Part shown: positions 17,368 to 26,169 of the stretch, piece after piece
Layout of the letters: every line of letters starts with the position of its first letter
Numbering within the stretch: the first letter of the stretch is position 1
NCBI RefSeq assembly: GCF_016863035.1
Contig: NZ_BOOC01000027.1
Location: 1 to 64,000 of the forward strand
Reading direction: 5' to 3'
DNA length: 64,000 nt
Source of the DNA: Microbispora corallina
GTDB lineage: Bacteria > Actinomycetota > Actinomycetes > Streptosporangiales > Streptosporangiaceae
Translations under genes and position numbers: made by a program
Notes under the pieces: generated by a model
Database searches by the model: none
Seen by the model: only the letters and a program-made list of their open reading frames with translations
What the model was told of the DNA's origin: nothing

Positions 17368-17394
17368 CCCGCGCCGAACTCGGCGCGGGGTCGT
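17363..17394 (+). terminator. Strong intrinsic terminator-like hairpin
   Basis: A perfect 15-bp inverted repeat ACGACCCCGCGCCGA / TCGGCGCGGGGTCGT with a 2-nt centre, about 120 bp after the previous stop and followed by GGCGTTT. Confidence 0.8.
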
Positions 17395-17497
17395 CGGCGT
17401 TTCGGGGTGACTTTCACGGCCCGGGGCACGTTGGCGGCTTGCAAGTGGAATTCAAGATCCCGTGAGAAACTCGGGGCGTTCCCTCAGGAGGCCCCCC

Positions 17498-18733
17498 GTG
17501 CGTCGTATCGCCCCCCTCATCGCCGCTGCCCTTTTCACGCTCGTCCCCGCGGGCGCCGCCCACGCGAGCACCGCCGCCCCGACAGGCGCGGTCACCGTCG
17601 CGTCGAGCGCGGCGACCGGCCCGTGCAAGCCCGGCAGCGGACCGCGGCTGCGCGGCAAGGACTTCACCGGCGGCGCGACGCTCCCCACCGACCTGCGGTG
17701 CGCCGACCTCACCGGTGCGAAGTTCGACGAGGTCGACCTCATCCAGAAGGACCTCACCGGCGCCATCCTGCGCGACGCCTCGCTCAAGGAGGCCGACCTC
17801 TCGCAGGCGCACCTCGACTACGCCGACCTGAGGGGCGCCGACCTGTCCGACGCCGACCTCGGCCAGATGGAGGCCAAGCACGCGGACCTGCGCGGGGCGG
17901 TCCTCACGGACGCCCAGGCCAGCCAGGCGCAGTTCCCGCACGCCGACCTCACCGAGGCCGTGCTCACCCGGGCCGTGCTGACCCAGGCGAACTTCGTCGA
18001 CGCCAAGCTGGTCGACGCCGACCTGCGGAAGGCGACGCTGGGCCAGATCAAGGGCCGTACGGCCGACTTCACCCGGGCCAAGATGAGCGACGCCAAGCTT
18101 GGCCAGGCGGAGCTCGAGAACGCCGTGCTGAAGGACGTGGACCTGTCCGACGCCGAGCTGACCCAGGCCGACCTCGACGGGGCCGACCTCCACGGGGCCA
18201 CGGTCGACCGGGCGGACTTCACCCAGGCGCAGCACCTCAACCTCACCGGCACCCGAGGCGAGGGCAAGGACATCCCCGAGACCGCAATCACCGGCCCCGC
18301 CACCGGCGGCGACGGCGACGGCGGGACGACGGCCTCCGGGGACGCCCCCTCTCGGCCGTTCCCGGCAGCGCTGGTCCTGGTGATCCTCAGCGGGCTCGGC
18401 CTCAGCCTCACGCTGCTGGTGTGGGGCGTGTCCCACCGGCGCAAGGAGCGGTTCGTCGCGGCCATGGCGGTCGCCCGGCACGCGGCCGAGGAGGACGTGA
18501 TCCGCTTCGGCGAGGAGATCGAGTCCCTCGACTTCGACATGAAGATCAACCAGGTGAGCGGCCCGGTCAGCGAGTGGCGGGCGGCCCTCGACGCCTACGA
18601 GGCCGCCCGGCGGGTCCTCGACGTGGCCCAGACGCCGTACGAGCTGCAGGGCGCGGCGACGGCCGTGGCGCAGGGCCGCAGGGCCCTGGAGCACGTCCGG
18701 GCGCGGCTGTCAGATACCGGCGGTAAGCGGTGA
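17498..18733 (+). CDS. Pentapeptide-repeat membrane protein with the same cytoplasmic module as its neighbour
   Basis: 411 aa from the GTG at 17498, chosen because AGGAGG lies 6 nt upstream and a signal peptide follows directly (RRIAPLIAAALFTLVPAGAAHA). The exported part is a long run of A(D/N)L-type pentapeptide repeats (ADLRGADLSDADL) at about 45-240, predicted to form a right-handed quadrilateral helix. A Gly/Asp linker, one membrane helix at about 289-311 (FPAALVLVILSGLGLSLTLL) and a cytoplasmic module (EEDVIRFGEEIESLDFD, WRAALDAYEAARRVL) follow. That module closely matches the one in the preceding gene. Its 3' end overlaps the convergent reductase gene by 24 bp. The function is unknown. 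Confidence 0.8.
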   Translation: MRRIAPLIAAALFTLVPAGAAHASTAAPTGAVTVASSAATGPCKPGSGPRLRGKDFTGGATLPTDLRCADLTGAKFDEVDLIQKDLTGAILRDASLKEADLSQAHLDYADLRGADLSDADLGQMEAKHADLRGAVLTDAQASQAQFPHADLTEAVLTRAVLTQANFVDAKLVDADLRKATLGQIKGRTADFTRAKMSDAKLGQAELENAVLKDVDLSDAELTQADLDGADLHGATVDRADFTQAQHLNLTGTRGEGKDIPETAITGPATGGDGDGGTTASGDAPSRPFPAALVLVILSGLGLSLTLLVWGVSHRRKERFVAAMAVARHAAEEDVIRFGEEIESLDFDMKINQVSGPVSEWRAALDAYEAARRVLDVAQTPYELQGAATAVAQGRRALEHVRARLSDTGGKR

Positions 18734-20110
18734 CATCAGGCGGCGGGCCGCCTCGGTGATCGAGCCCGACAGCGACGGGTAGACGGCGAACGTGTGCGCG
18801 AGCTGGTCGACCGTCAGCCGGTGCTGGACGGCCACCGACACGGCGAGGATCAGCTCCGACGCGCGGGGGGCCACCACCACGCCGCCGAGCACGATGCCCG
18901 TGTTGGGACGGCAGAACAGCTTCACGAAGCCGTCGTTGAAGCCCTGCATCTTGGCCCGGGCGTTGGTGGCCAGCGGCAGCTTGACGACGTTGGCCTCGAT
19001 CTCGCCGGCCTCGATCTGCTTCTGCGACACGCCGACGGCCGCGATCTCGGGATCGGTGAAGATGTTCGACGCGACGGTGGCCAGGCGGATCGGCTGCACG
19101 GCCTCGCCGAGGGCGTGCCACACCGCGATCCGGCCCTGCATGGCCGCGACCGACGCGAGCATCAGCACCCCGGTGCAGTCGCCGGCGGCGTACACGCCGG
19201 GCGCGGAGGTCCGCGACACCTTGTCGACCTCGATGAACCCGTTGCGGTCGAGCCGCACGCCGTTGTCCTCCAGCCCCATCCCGGAGGTGTTCGGCACCAT
19301 GCCGACCGTCATCAGGCAGTGGGTGCCCTCGGCCGTGCGGCCGTCCTCCAGCGTGACGACCACGCCGTCCTCGGTCCGCTTGACCGACGCCGCCCGGGAT
19401 CGGCCCATCACGTTCATGCCGCGGCGCCGGTAGACCTCCTCCAGCACCTCCGCGGCGTCGGCGTCCTCGTTCGGCATCATCCGGTCCCGCGACGAGACGA
19501 GGGTCACCTGGGAGCCCAGCGACTGGTACGCCCCGGCGAACTCGGCGCCCGTGACGCCGGAGCCCACCACGATCAGGTGCTCGGGCAGCTCCTGGAGGTC
19601 GTACAGCTGACGCCAGCTCAGGATCCGCTCGCCGTCCGGCTCGGCGCCGGGCAGCACCCGCGGGTGCGCGCCCGTGGCGACGATCACGACGTCGGCGCGG
19701 ACCGTGCGGTCGCCGGCGCGGACGACCTGCGGGTCGACCAGCCGCCCGGTCGCCCGGATCACCTCCACGCCCTCGGCCGCCAGGCGGGCCGCGATGTCCC
19801 CCGACTGGGCCTGCGCCAGCTCCTTCACGCGCTTGTTCACCAGGGGCATCTCTGCCGTGACCCCGCCCACGTCACCGTCGGGGCCGCCGCTGAAGTGGAC
19901 GCCCAGCGACGAGGCGTCGAGCAGCGCCTGCTTACGGACGGAGGTGGCGATCAAGGTCTTGGACGGCACGCAGTCGGTGAGCACACAGGCGCCGCCCGGG
20001 CCCTCCTCCTCGACCACGGTCACCTGCGCCCCCAGTTGCGCGGCGACGAGCGCCGCCTCGTATCCGCCGGGGCCGCCACCGATGATCACAATCCTCGTCA
20101 CATGCCCCAT
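18710..20110 (-). CDS. Lpd-family flavoprotein, NAD(P)H-quinone dehydrogenase type
   Basis: 466 aa from the ATG at 20110 (a GTG at 20101 is also possible). The FAD-binding motif is IVIIGGGPGGYEAAL, the redox motif is GGACVLTDCVPSK with C42 and C47, and the second Rossmann NAD(P) site is IVVGSGVTGAEFAGAY. An FAD motif (VYAAGDCTGV) and a dimerisation domain close the protein. The usual C-terminal catalytic HPT-SE motif is replaced by FAVYPSLSGSITEA, so the active-site His is missing. That fits the actinobacterial Rv3303c-type quinone reductases rather than true dihydrolipoamide dehydrogenase. It is likely a cytoplasmic redox-defence enzyme, transcribed divergently from the GGCT-like gene. Confidence 0.85.
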   Translation of the reverse strand: MGHVTRIVIIGGGPGGYEAALVAAQLGAQVTVVEEEGPGGACVLTDCVPSKTLIATSVRKQALLDASSLGVHFSGGPDGDVGGVTAEMPLVNKRVKELAQAQSGDIAARLAAEGVEVIRATGRLVDPQVVRAGDRTVRADVVIVATGAHPRVLPGAEPDGERILSWRQLYDLQELPEHLIVVGSGVTGAEFAGAYQSLGSQVTLVSSRDRMMPNEDADAAEVLEEVYRRRGMNVMGRSRAASVKRTEDGVVVTLEDGRTAEGTHCLMTVGMVPNTSGMGLEDNGVRLDRNGFIEVDKVSRTSAPGVYAAGDCTGVLMLASVAAMQGRIAVWHALGEAVQPIRLATVASNIFTDPEIAAVGVSQKQIEAGEIEANVVKLPLATNARAKMQGFNDGFVKLFCRPNTGIVLGGVVVAPRASELILAVSVAVQHRLTVDQLAHTFAVYPSLSGSITEAARRLMSPLTAGI

Positions 20111-20242
20111 TGTCTCGCATACTGACCGCACGTTCCGATGAGGGTGACGGTAACCGCCCGACTACGCGGAATCCCCTCCTTTGTCTGCCTCGCCTCCGGC
20201 GAGGCGGGCCCGCGGCGCCGTCCAAGTGGGGGGATCTTGGTT

Positions 20243-20248
20243 TAGGCT
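20243..20248 (+). promoter_or_regulatory. Leaderless promoter -10 box
   Basis: TAGGCT, 8 nt before the GTG at 20257. There is no Shine-Dalgarno between them, which fits a transcript starting at the start codon. Confidence 0.5.
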
Positions 20249-20256
20249 TGGTTGCC

Positions 20257-20709
20257 GTGCCTGTATACGCGGCGTACGGCAGCAACATGGACCCCAAGCA
20301 GATGGCGGAGTGGGCTCCCCACTCCCCGATGCGGGGCACCGGCTGGATCCAGGGCTGGCGGCTGACCTTCGGCGGCGAGGACGTCGGCTGGGAGGGCGCC
20401 CTCGCGACCATCGTCGAGGACTCCGCCGAGCAGGTGTTCGTCGTGCTCTACGACGTGCCCGAATGGGACGAGACCTCCCTCGACCGGTGGCAGGGCAGCG
20501 ACCTCGGCATCTACCGCAAGGTACGGCTGCGGGTGGCCACGCTGGAGGGGGACGTCCTGGCCTGGACCTACGTCCTCGACTCCTACGAGGGCGGCCTCCC
20601 CTCGGCCCGCTATCTCGGCATCCTGGCCGACGCCGCGGAGAAGGCGGGCGCGCCCGACGACTACGTCACCGGCCTGCGCACCCGCCCCTGCAAGTCGCTC
20701 GGCGACTGA
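20257..20709 (+). CDS. Gamma-glutamylcyclotransferase-like (AIG2/GGCT fold) protein
   Basis: 150 aa. The N-terminal YAAYGSNMD is the substrate-binding YGSN loop of the GGCT/BtrG fold. The rest keeps the beta-barrel pattern (VFVVLYDVPEWDETSLDRWQG, then a YRKVRLRVATLEG strand pair and a YLGILADAAEKAG helix). Such proteins act on gamma-glutamyl amines or related small amides; the substrate is not predictable. The start at 20257 places YGSN at the usual distance from the N-terminus and just after a TAGGCT box. Confidence 0.8.
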   Translation: MPVYAAYGSNMDPKQMAEWAPHSPMRGTGWIQGWRLTFGGEDVGWEGALATIVEDSAEQVFVVLYDVPEWDETSLDRWQGSDLGIYRKVRLRVATLEGDVLAWTYVLDSYEGGLPSARYLGILADAAEKAGAPDDYVTGLRTRPCKSLGD

Positions 20710-20745
20710 CGGCCCTCCCCGGCACGGGCCGCGTACAGGCACGGG

Positions 20746-20772
20746 GTTAATAAAATAAGGACCTTTACTAAC
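20746..20772. promoter_or_regulatory. ROK-type operator candidate before the GH20-GH2 genes
   Basis: Inverted repeat GTTAATAAA - 9 nt - TTTACTAAC with one mismatch between the arms, in an AT-rich patch 90 bp upstream of the GH20 start. The arm sequence resembles operators of ROK (NagC/XylR-type) sugar repressors. The regulator gene is not in the window. Confidence 0.5.
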
Positions 20773-20861
20773 GTCTGACGCCGACTTATCGTCACGGACA
20801 GGACGGGGGGAAGATCTGCGCGGCGGGCGTGCCCGCGGCGCCAGCGTCTCCGGAGGCGTCG

Positions 20862-22478
20862 ATGAAGGTCCCTGGAAGGCGGCGCGGACTCCCCGCCCTC
20901 GTGCTCGCCCTGACCACCGGCCTGGCGGTCCTCACCAACGGCGTGGCGGCGCCGCGACCAGCCGAGGCCGCCGCCACACCGGTGCCGTACAGCGCGGTCG
21001 TCCCCGCACCGGCCACCGCGGTGCCCGCGTCGGGCGTCGCCTACCAGATCACCTCCGCCACGGCCATCCACACCGAGCCCGGCTCGGCCGCCGCGGCGTC
21101 CATCGGCGCCTACCTCGCGGGACTCCTGCGCCCCTCGACCGGGTTCCCCCTGCCGGTCGGCGCCGCGACCGGTACGACCCCCTCGGACGGGATCTCGCTG
21201 CTGCTGTCCGGGGCTCCCGGCGGCGTCGGCGACCAGGGCTACCAACTGGACGTGACGGCCGGGTCGATCGTGGTGCGGGCCGCCCAGCCCGCCGGCCTGT
21301 TCGCCGCGGTCCAGACCCTGCGCCAGTTGCTGCCGGCCGCCGCCGAGAGCGGCACCGCGCAGCCGGGGCCGTGGCCGGTCGCGGGCGGGCACGTCGTCGA
21401 CCAGCCCAGGTTCGGCTACCGGGGGGCCATGCTCGACGTCGCCCGGCACTTCTTCCCGGTGGCGACCGTCAAGCGCTACATCGACGAGATCGCCCTGTAC
21501 AAGGCCAACTACCTCCACCTGCACCTGTCCGACGACCAGGGATGGCGCATCGCCATCACCAGCCGGCCCAGGCTCGCGACGTACGGCGGGAGCACCGCGG
21601 TCGGCGGCGGACCCGGCGGCTACTACACCCAGGACGACTACCGGGAGATCGTGGCCTACGCCGCGTCGCGCTACATCACGGTCGTGCCCGAGATCGACAT
21701 GCCGGGCCACACCAACGCCGCCCTCGCCTCGTACGCCGAGCTGACCTGCGACGGGGTCGCCCCGCCGCTCTACACCGGGACGGACGTCGGCTTCAGCTCC
21801 CTGTGCACCTCCAAGGAGACCACCTACACCTTCATCGACGAGGTCCTGGGCGAGATCGCCGCGCTGACGCCGGGGCCCTATCTGCACATCGGCGGCGACG
21901 AGGCCCAGTCGACCCAGCCGGCGGACTACGCGGCGTTCGTCAACCGGGTCCAGCAGATCGTCGCGGCGCACGGCAAGACCGTCATCGGATGGCACGACGT
22001 CGTCAACGCGACTCCGCTGCCCTCGACGGTGGCGCAGTTCTGGGGCACGACCACGCGGAACTCGGCGGTGGCGGGCGCGGCGCAGCGCGGCACGAAGGTC
22101 CTGATGTCCCCCGCGAACCGCGCCTACCTGGACATGAAGTACAACTCCCGGACGACCCTCGGCCAGAACTGGGCCGGATACATCGACGTCAAGACCGCCT
22201 ACGGCTGGGATCCGGGGGCCTACCTCAGCGGTGTCGGCGCCTCCTCGGTCCTCGGGGTCGAGGCGCCCCTGTGGACCGAGACCATCACGAGCCTGCCGGA
22301 CATCGAGTACATGGCCTTCCCCCGCCTGCCCGCGCTGATGGAGCTGGGCTGGTCGCCGGCCGCCACCCACGACTGGACGGCGTTCAAGCAGCGGCTCGCC
22401 GCCCAGGGGCCCCGCTGGCACGTCATGGGGGTCAACTACTACCACTCCACCCAGCTGACCTGGCCCGCCGGCTCCTGA
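20862..22478 (+). CDS. Secreted beta-N-acetylhexosaminidase, GH20
   Basis: 538 aa from the ATG at 20862 (GGAGG 5 nt upstream). A signal peptide at about 1-30 ends near AEA. The GH20b-like N-terminal domain is at about 45-180. The catalytic TIM barrel starts at FGYRGAMLDVARHF and has LHLSDDQGWRI, PEIDMPGHTNA and HIGGDE with the catalytic Asp346-Glu347 pair. A C-terminal PLWTET and MAFPRLPALMELGWS barrel end follows. GH20 enzymes remove terminal GlcNAc or GalNAc by substrate-assisted catalysis. Paired with the GH2 enzyme 85 bp downstream, it probably degrades chitin-type or glycoprotein oligosaccharides outside the cell. Confidence 0.93.
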   Translation: MKVPGRRRGLPALVLALTTGLAVLTNGVAAPRPAEAAATPVPYSAVVPAPATAVPASGVAYQITSATAIHTEPGSAAAASIGAYLAGLLRPSTGFPLPVGAATGTTPSDGISLLLSGAPGGVGDQGYQLDVTAGSIVVRAAQPAGLFAAVQTLRQLLPAAAESGTAQPGPWPVAGGHVVDQPRFGYRGAMLDVARHFFPVATVKRYIDEIALYKANYLHLHLSDDQGWRIAITSRPRLATYGGSTAVGGGPGGYYTQDDYREIVAYAASRYITVVPEIDMPGHTNAALASYAELTCDGVAPPLYTGTDVGFSSLCTSKETTYTFIDEVLGEIAALTPGPYLHIGGDEAQSTQPADYAAFVNRVQQIVAAHGKTVIGWHDVVNATPLPSTVAQFWGTTTRNSAVAGAAQRGTKVLMSPANRAYLDMKYNSRTTLGQNWAGYIDVKTAYGWDPGAYLSGVGASSVLGVEAPLWTETITSLPDIEYMAFPRLPALMELGWSPAATHDWTAFKQRLAAQGPRWHVMGVNYYHSTQLTWPAGS

Positions 22479-22563
22479 CACCACCGTGCCGCCGGCGGCC
22501 GCCGCTCCCCCGCCCGCCTGAACCACCCCACCAGGCCGGCGCCCGCAGTGAGGAGTCCGTTCC

Positions 22564-25221
22564 ATGCCCGTTGTCCGCAGGCGTTCCCGCCCGATCCTGT
22601 CCCGTTTGCTCGCGCTCCTGCTCGTCGTCCTCGCCGCCGGTGTCGTCGACGCCCGCGGCGCGACCGCGGCCACGGTCAGCTCGACGGAGCTGACCACCGG
22701 ATTCGCGCTGAGGTCGGCGACCGGCCTCGCCGACACCGGCGCCGCCATCTCCCAGGTCGGCTACGGCACCGCGGGCTGGACCCCGGTGACGCTGCCCTCG
22801 ACCGTCCTCGCCGGGCTGACCGCCGCCGGCGTCTACCAGAACATCTACTTCGGCCAGAACCTCAAGTCCGTCCCCGACCTGACAGGGCAGAACTGGTGGT
22901 TCCGCGGCGAGTTCACCGCGTCCGCGCTCACCCCGGGCCAGGTGTACTGGCTCCGCTTCAAGGGCATCAGCTACCGAGCGCAGATCTGGCTGAACGGGAC
23001 CCAGATCGACGCCAACGCGGTCGGCACCATGGTGGCCCACGAGTACGACGTCACGAGCCTGATCAGACCCGGAGCGGCCAACGCCCTCGCCGTGCTGGTG
23101 ACGCCGCCGGCCCACGGCTGCAAGGACCTGTCCTTCTGCACCGTCGACTGGAACCCCGAGGCGCCCGACATGAACGCCGGGCTGTGGGGGCGGACGCTGC
23201 TCGACACCACGGGCCCGGTCGCCCTGCGCGACCCGTACGTCAGGACCGTCCTGCCGTTGCCCGCGACGAACGCCGCCGACCTGACCGTCTACGCCGACGC
23301 CGTGAACGCGACGAACGCCCCGGTCACCACGACCGTCAGCGGAACGATCACCAAGGCCGGCTATCCGACCGTGTCGTTCAGCCAGGACGTCACGCTGAAC
23401 GCCGGCGAGCGGCGCGAGATCGTCTTCACGCCGGCGGCGTATCCGCAACTCCACCTCGCCAACCCCGCCCTGTGGTGGCCGTACCAGTTCGGCACGCCGG
23501 ACCTGTACCGGCTCTCGATGTCGGCGGCGACCGGCGGCGCGACCTCCGACACCAAGTCGATCGACTTCGGCGTCCGCCAGTTCACCGACTACCGGACGAC
23601 CGTCAACGGGACGTCCTTCGCCGGGTACAAGGTCAACGGCCAGAACATCCTGTTCCGCGGCGGCGGCTACATGTGGGACCTGCTCCAGCGCTGGGACACG
23701 GCGACCAACGCGGCGCACATCCAGTACGTCAAGGACATGGGCCTCAACACCATCCGCTTCGAAGGGACCCTCGGCAACGAGGAGCTCTACGACATGGCCG
23801 ACAAGGCGGGCATCATGGTCATGCCCGGCTTCGTCTGCTGCAGCGCCTGGGAGGACGACAGCGGCTGGTCCGCCGAGCAGGCGCAGGTGGCCACCGCCTC
23901 CCTCGACACCCAGATGCGGGCGATGCGCGCCCACGCGAGCGCCTTCCTGTGGACCTACGGCAGCGACCAGCCGCCCACCGCCGCGCACCTGACGGCCTAC
24001 AAGAACGTCGCCGCCGCGCTGCACTGGCAGAACCCCACCCTCGACAACGTCGCCACCTGGTCGAACGCGAACGCCGGCATGAAGATGGACGGCCCGTACG
24101 TCTGGGAGCCGCCCGTGCTGTGGTGGGACACCACCAAGGCGGGCAGCGCGTTCGGCACCACCGGCGAGGAGGGGACCGAGGCGCCGCCGCCGCTGGAGAG
24201 CCTGCAGAAGTTCCTCGCCCCGGCCGACCAGTGGCCGATCGGGACCGCCTGGAACTACCACTCCGGCGCGCCGGGCAGCGTCTTCGACAACACGACCCCG
24301 TACACCACGGGGCTGACCAGCCGGTACGGCTCGGTCGCGAGCGCCGCGGAGTATTCGAAGAAGTCCGAGGTGCAGAACTACGAGAACACGCGGTCGTTCT
24401 TCGAGGCCTGGAACGCGCACGAGTACACCCAGTCGTTCGGCACGATCTTCTGGATGCTCGACAGCGCATGGCCGTCCGTCCACTGGAACCTGTACGACTA
24501 CTACTTCAAGCCCGGCGGCGGCTACTTCGGGGCCAAGAAGGCCAACGAGCCGGTGCACATCGCCTACGACTACGCCACCAAGAAGGTGTTCGTGGTCAAC
24601 TCCGGCCTCGCCGCCCGCGGCGGGCTGACCGCGACGGCGTCGGTCTACACCATCCCCGACCTCGCGCAGAAGTACACGACGCAGGCGGCCGTCACCGCCC
24701 CCGCCAACGCCTCCACCCAGGTCCTGACCATCCCGGCGCTCACGGGGCTGTCGACCACCTACTTCCTGCGTCTCCAGCTGAAGGACGCCGGGGGCGCGGT
24801 CGTGAGCGACAACCTGTACTGGTACTCCACCCAGGCCGACGTGCTGGGCAACAAGAGCAACTGGTACCGGACGACCCCCAAGACCTACGCCAACCTCACC
24901 GGGCTCAACAGCCTGCCGTCCAACTCCGGCGTGACCGCCGCGGCCACCCGCACGGCGAGCGGAGGGCGGGAGACCGTCACGATCACGCTGACCAACACGA
25001 GCGCGACGACCCTGGCGTTCTTCCTGCGGCCGGAGGTCACGGCCGGGAACGGCGGCGGCGAGGTCGCGCCCGTCACCTACTCCGACAACTACCTCTCGCT
25101 GTGGCCCGGCGAGTCGACGAGGATCACCGCGTCCTACCTGACCGCCGACCTCCACGGCCAGGCGCCGTACCTGCGGGTGCGGGGTTACAACGTGCCGGCC
25201 ACGTCGGCACCCCTGCCGTAA
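22564..25221 (+). CDS. Secreted GH2 enzyme, exo-beta-D-glucosaminidase-like
   Basis: 885 aa with a signal peptide at about 1-36 (RLLALLLVVLAAGVVDA). GH2 jelly-roll domain (NWWFRGEFTAS, YRAQIWLNG), Ig-like domain, then a TIM barrel (GQNILFRGGGYMWDLL, MGLNTIRFEGTLGNEELYD). The acid/base region WTYGSDQPP has Asp468 in place of the usual Glu, as in CsxA-type chitosanases. The nucleophile is probably in TGEEGTE near residue 535. C-terminal beta domains follow. The family removes GlcN (or Man) from non-reducing ends. With the GH20 gene it forms an amino-sugar hydrolase pair, ended by the hairpin at 25231. Confidence 0.85.
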   Translation: MPVVRRRSRPILSRLLALLLVVLAAGVVDARGATAATVSSTELTTGFALRSATGLADTGAAISQVGYGTAGWTPVTLPSTVLAGLTAAGVYQNIYFGQNLKSVPDLTGQNWWFRGEFTASALTPGQVYWLRFKGISYRAQIWLNGTQIDANAVGTMVAHEYDVTSLIRPGAANALAVLVTPPAHGCKDLSFCTVDWNPEAPDMNAGLWGRTLLDTTGPVALRDPYVRTVLPLPATNAADLTVYADAVNATNAPVTTTVSGTITKAGYPTVSFSQDVTLNAGERREIVFTPAAYPQLHLANPALWWPYQFGTPDLYRLSMSAATGGATSDTKSIDFGVRQFTDYRTTVNGTSFAGYKVNGQNILFRGGGYMWDLLQRWDTATNAAHIQYVKDMGLNTIRFEGTLGNEELYDMADKAGIMVMPGFVCCSAWEDDSGWSAEQAQVATASLDTQMRAMRAHASAFLWTYGSDQPPTAAHLTAYKNVAAALHWQNPTLDNVATWSNANAGMKMDGPYVWEPPVLWWDTTKAGSAFGTTGEEGTEAPPPLESLQKFLAPADQWPIGTAWNYHSGAPGSVFDNTTPYTTGLTSRYGSVASAAEYSKKSEVQNYENTRSFFEAWNAHEYTQSFGTIFWMLDSAWPSVHWNLYDYYFKPGGGYFGAKKANEPVHIAYDYATKKVFVVNSGLAARGGLTATASVYTIPDLAQKYTTQAAVTAPANASTQVLTIPALTGLSTTYFLRLQLKDAGGAVVSDNLYWYSTQADVLGNKSNWYRTTPKTYANLTGLNSLPSNSGVTAAATRTASGGRETVTITLTNTSATTLAFFLRPEVTAGNGGGEVAPVTYSDNYLSLWPGESTRITASYLTADLHGQAPYLRVRGYNVPATSAPLP

Positions 25222-25230
25222 CGGCCGCCC

Positions 25231-25267
25231 GGCGGCGGGGACCCTCCATGCGAGGGTCTCCGCCGCC
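25231..25267 (+). terminator. Intrinsic terminator after the GH2 gene
   Basis: A 16-bp stem (GGCGGCGGGGACCCTC pairing GAGGGTCTCCGCCGCC, one G-U) with a CATGC loop, 10 nt after the stop. Confidence 0.85.
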
Positions 25268-25310
25268 GACTCACGCAGGCGGTATGGCGGGCGTGGTTCG
25301 TACCCTTCTG

Positions 25311-25316
25311 TACGCT
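25311..25316 (+). promoter_or_regulatory. Leaderless promoter -10 box for the PNP gene
   Basis: TACGCT, 7 nt before the GTG at 25324. No Shine-Dalgarno is present. Confidence 0.45.
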
Positions 25317-25323
25317 ACGTGAA

Positions 25324-26127
25324 GTGACCAACGACCCGTATCTGCTGGCGGCGGAGGCCGCGACCACGCTGAGGAACCTCACCGGCACCGCCTCGTTCGA
25401 CGTCGCCCTCGTCATGGGCTCCGGCTGGGTGCCGGCCGCCGACGCGATCGGCGAGACGGTCGCCGAGCTCCCGGTGACCAAGCTGCCCGGCTTCTCCCCT
25501 CCCGCCGTCGCGGGCCACGCGGGCACGATCCGCGCCGTCCGGACGGGCGCCGGGCTCAACGCGCTGATCTTCCTCGGCCGCACGCACCTCTACGAGGGCC
25601 GCGGGGTCGAGCCGGTGGTGCACGGGGTCCGCACGGCCGTCGCGGCCGGCGCCCGCACGGTCGTGCTCACCAACGCCGCCGGCGGGCTGCGCCCCGAGAC
25701 CCAGAACGTCGGCGACCCCGTCCTGATCAGCGACCACATCAACCTGACCGGGAGCAACCCGATCACCGGCGCGACGTTCGTCGACCTCACCGAGGTCTAC
25801 AGCCGCCGGCTGCGGGAGCTGGCCCGCGAGGTCGACCCGTCCCTCGCCGAGGGCGTCTACGTGGCCTTCCGCGGCCCGACGTACGAGACCCCGGCGGAGA
25901 TCCGGATGCTGCGCACGCTCGGCGGCGACCTCGTCGGCATGTCGACCGTGCTGGAGGCGATCGCCGCCCGGGAGGCGGGCGCCGAGGTGCTCGGCGTCTC
26001 CCTGGTGACCAACCCGGGCGCGGGCCTGGTCGGCGAGCCGCTCAACCACGAGGAGGTCCTGGAGGTCGGCCGCGCGACGGCCGCCCGCATGGGAGGGCTC
26101 CTCGCCAAGGTCGTCGACAAGCTCTAG
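25324..26127 (+). CDS. punA: Purine-nucleoside phosphorylase
   Basis: 267 aa, trimeric PNP type. The phosphate/ribose-binding motif GRTHLYEG has H89, [11 protein letters not shown] (N117 onward) is the purine/phosphate loop, [13 protein letters not shown] is present, and [16 protein letters not shown] with SLVTNPGAG forms the base site. It cleaves inosine, guanosine and their deoxy forms with phosphate to give the base and (deoxy)ribose-1-phosphate. It is followed after 42 bp by a phospho-sugar mutase and belongs with the add, cdd, deoA and importer genes further on. Confidence 0.93.
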   Translation: MTNDPYLLAAEAATTLRNLTGTASFDVALVMGSGWVPAADAIGETVAELPVTKLPGFSPPAVAGHAGTIRAVRTGAGLNALIFLGRTHLYEGRGVEPVVHGVRTAVAAGARTVVLTNAAGGLRPETQNVGDPVLISDHINLTGSNPITGATFVDLTEVYSRRLRELAREVDPSLAEGVYVAFRGPTYETPAEIRMLRTLGGDLVGMSTVLEAIAAREAGAEVLGVSLVTNPGAGLVGEPLNHEEVLEVGRATAARMGGLLAKVVDKL

Positions 26128-26169
26128 GGAAGAGCCGGCAGGCTCCAGGAAGAACGGCAAGGAGAACGC

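Noticed and set aside
17462-17497. GTG 17462 as start of the pentapeptide protein
   Set aside because: GTG 17498 has AGGAGG 6 nt upstream and puts the signal peptide at the N-terminus.
20710-20861. DasR (dre) site before the GH20 gene
   Set aside because: No ACTGGTCTAGACCACT-like sequence was found; the dyad present is of the TTA-TAAA type.
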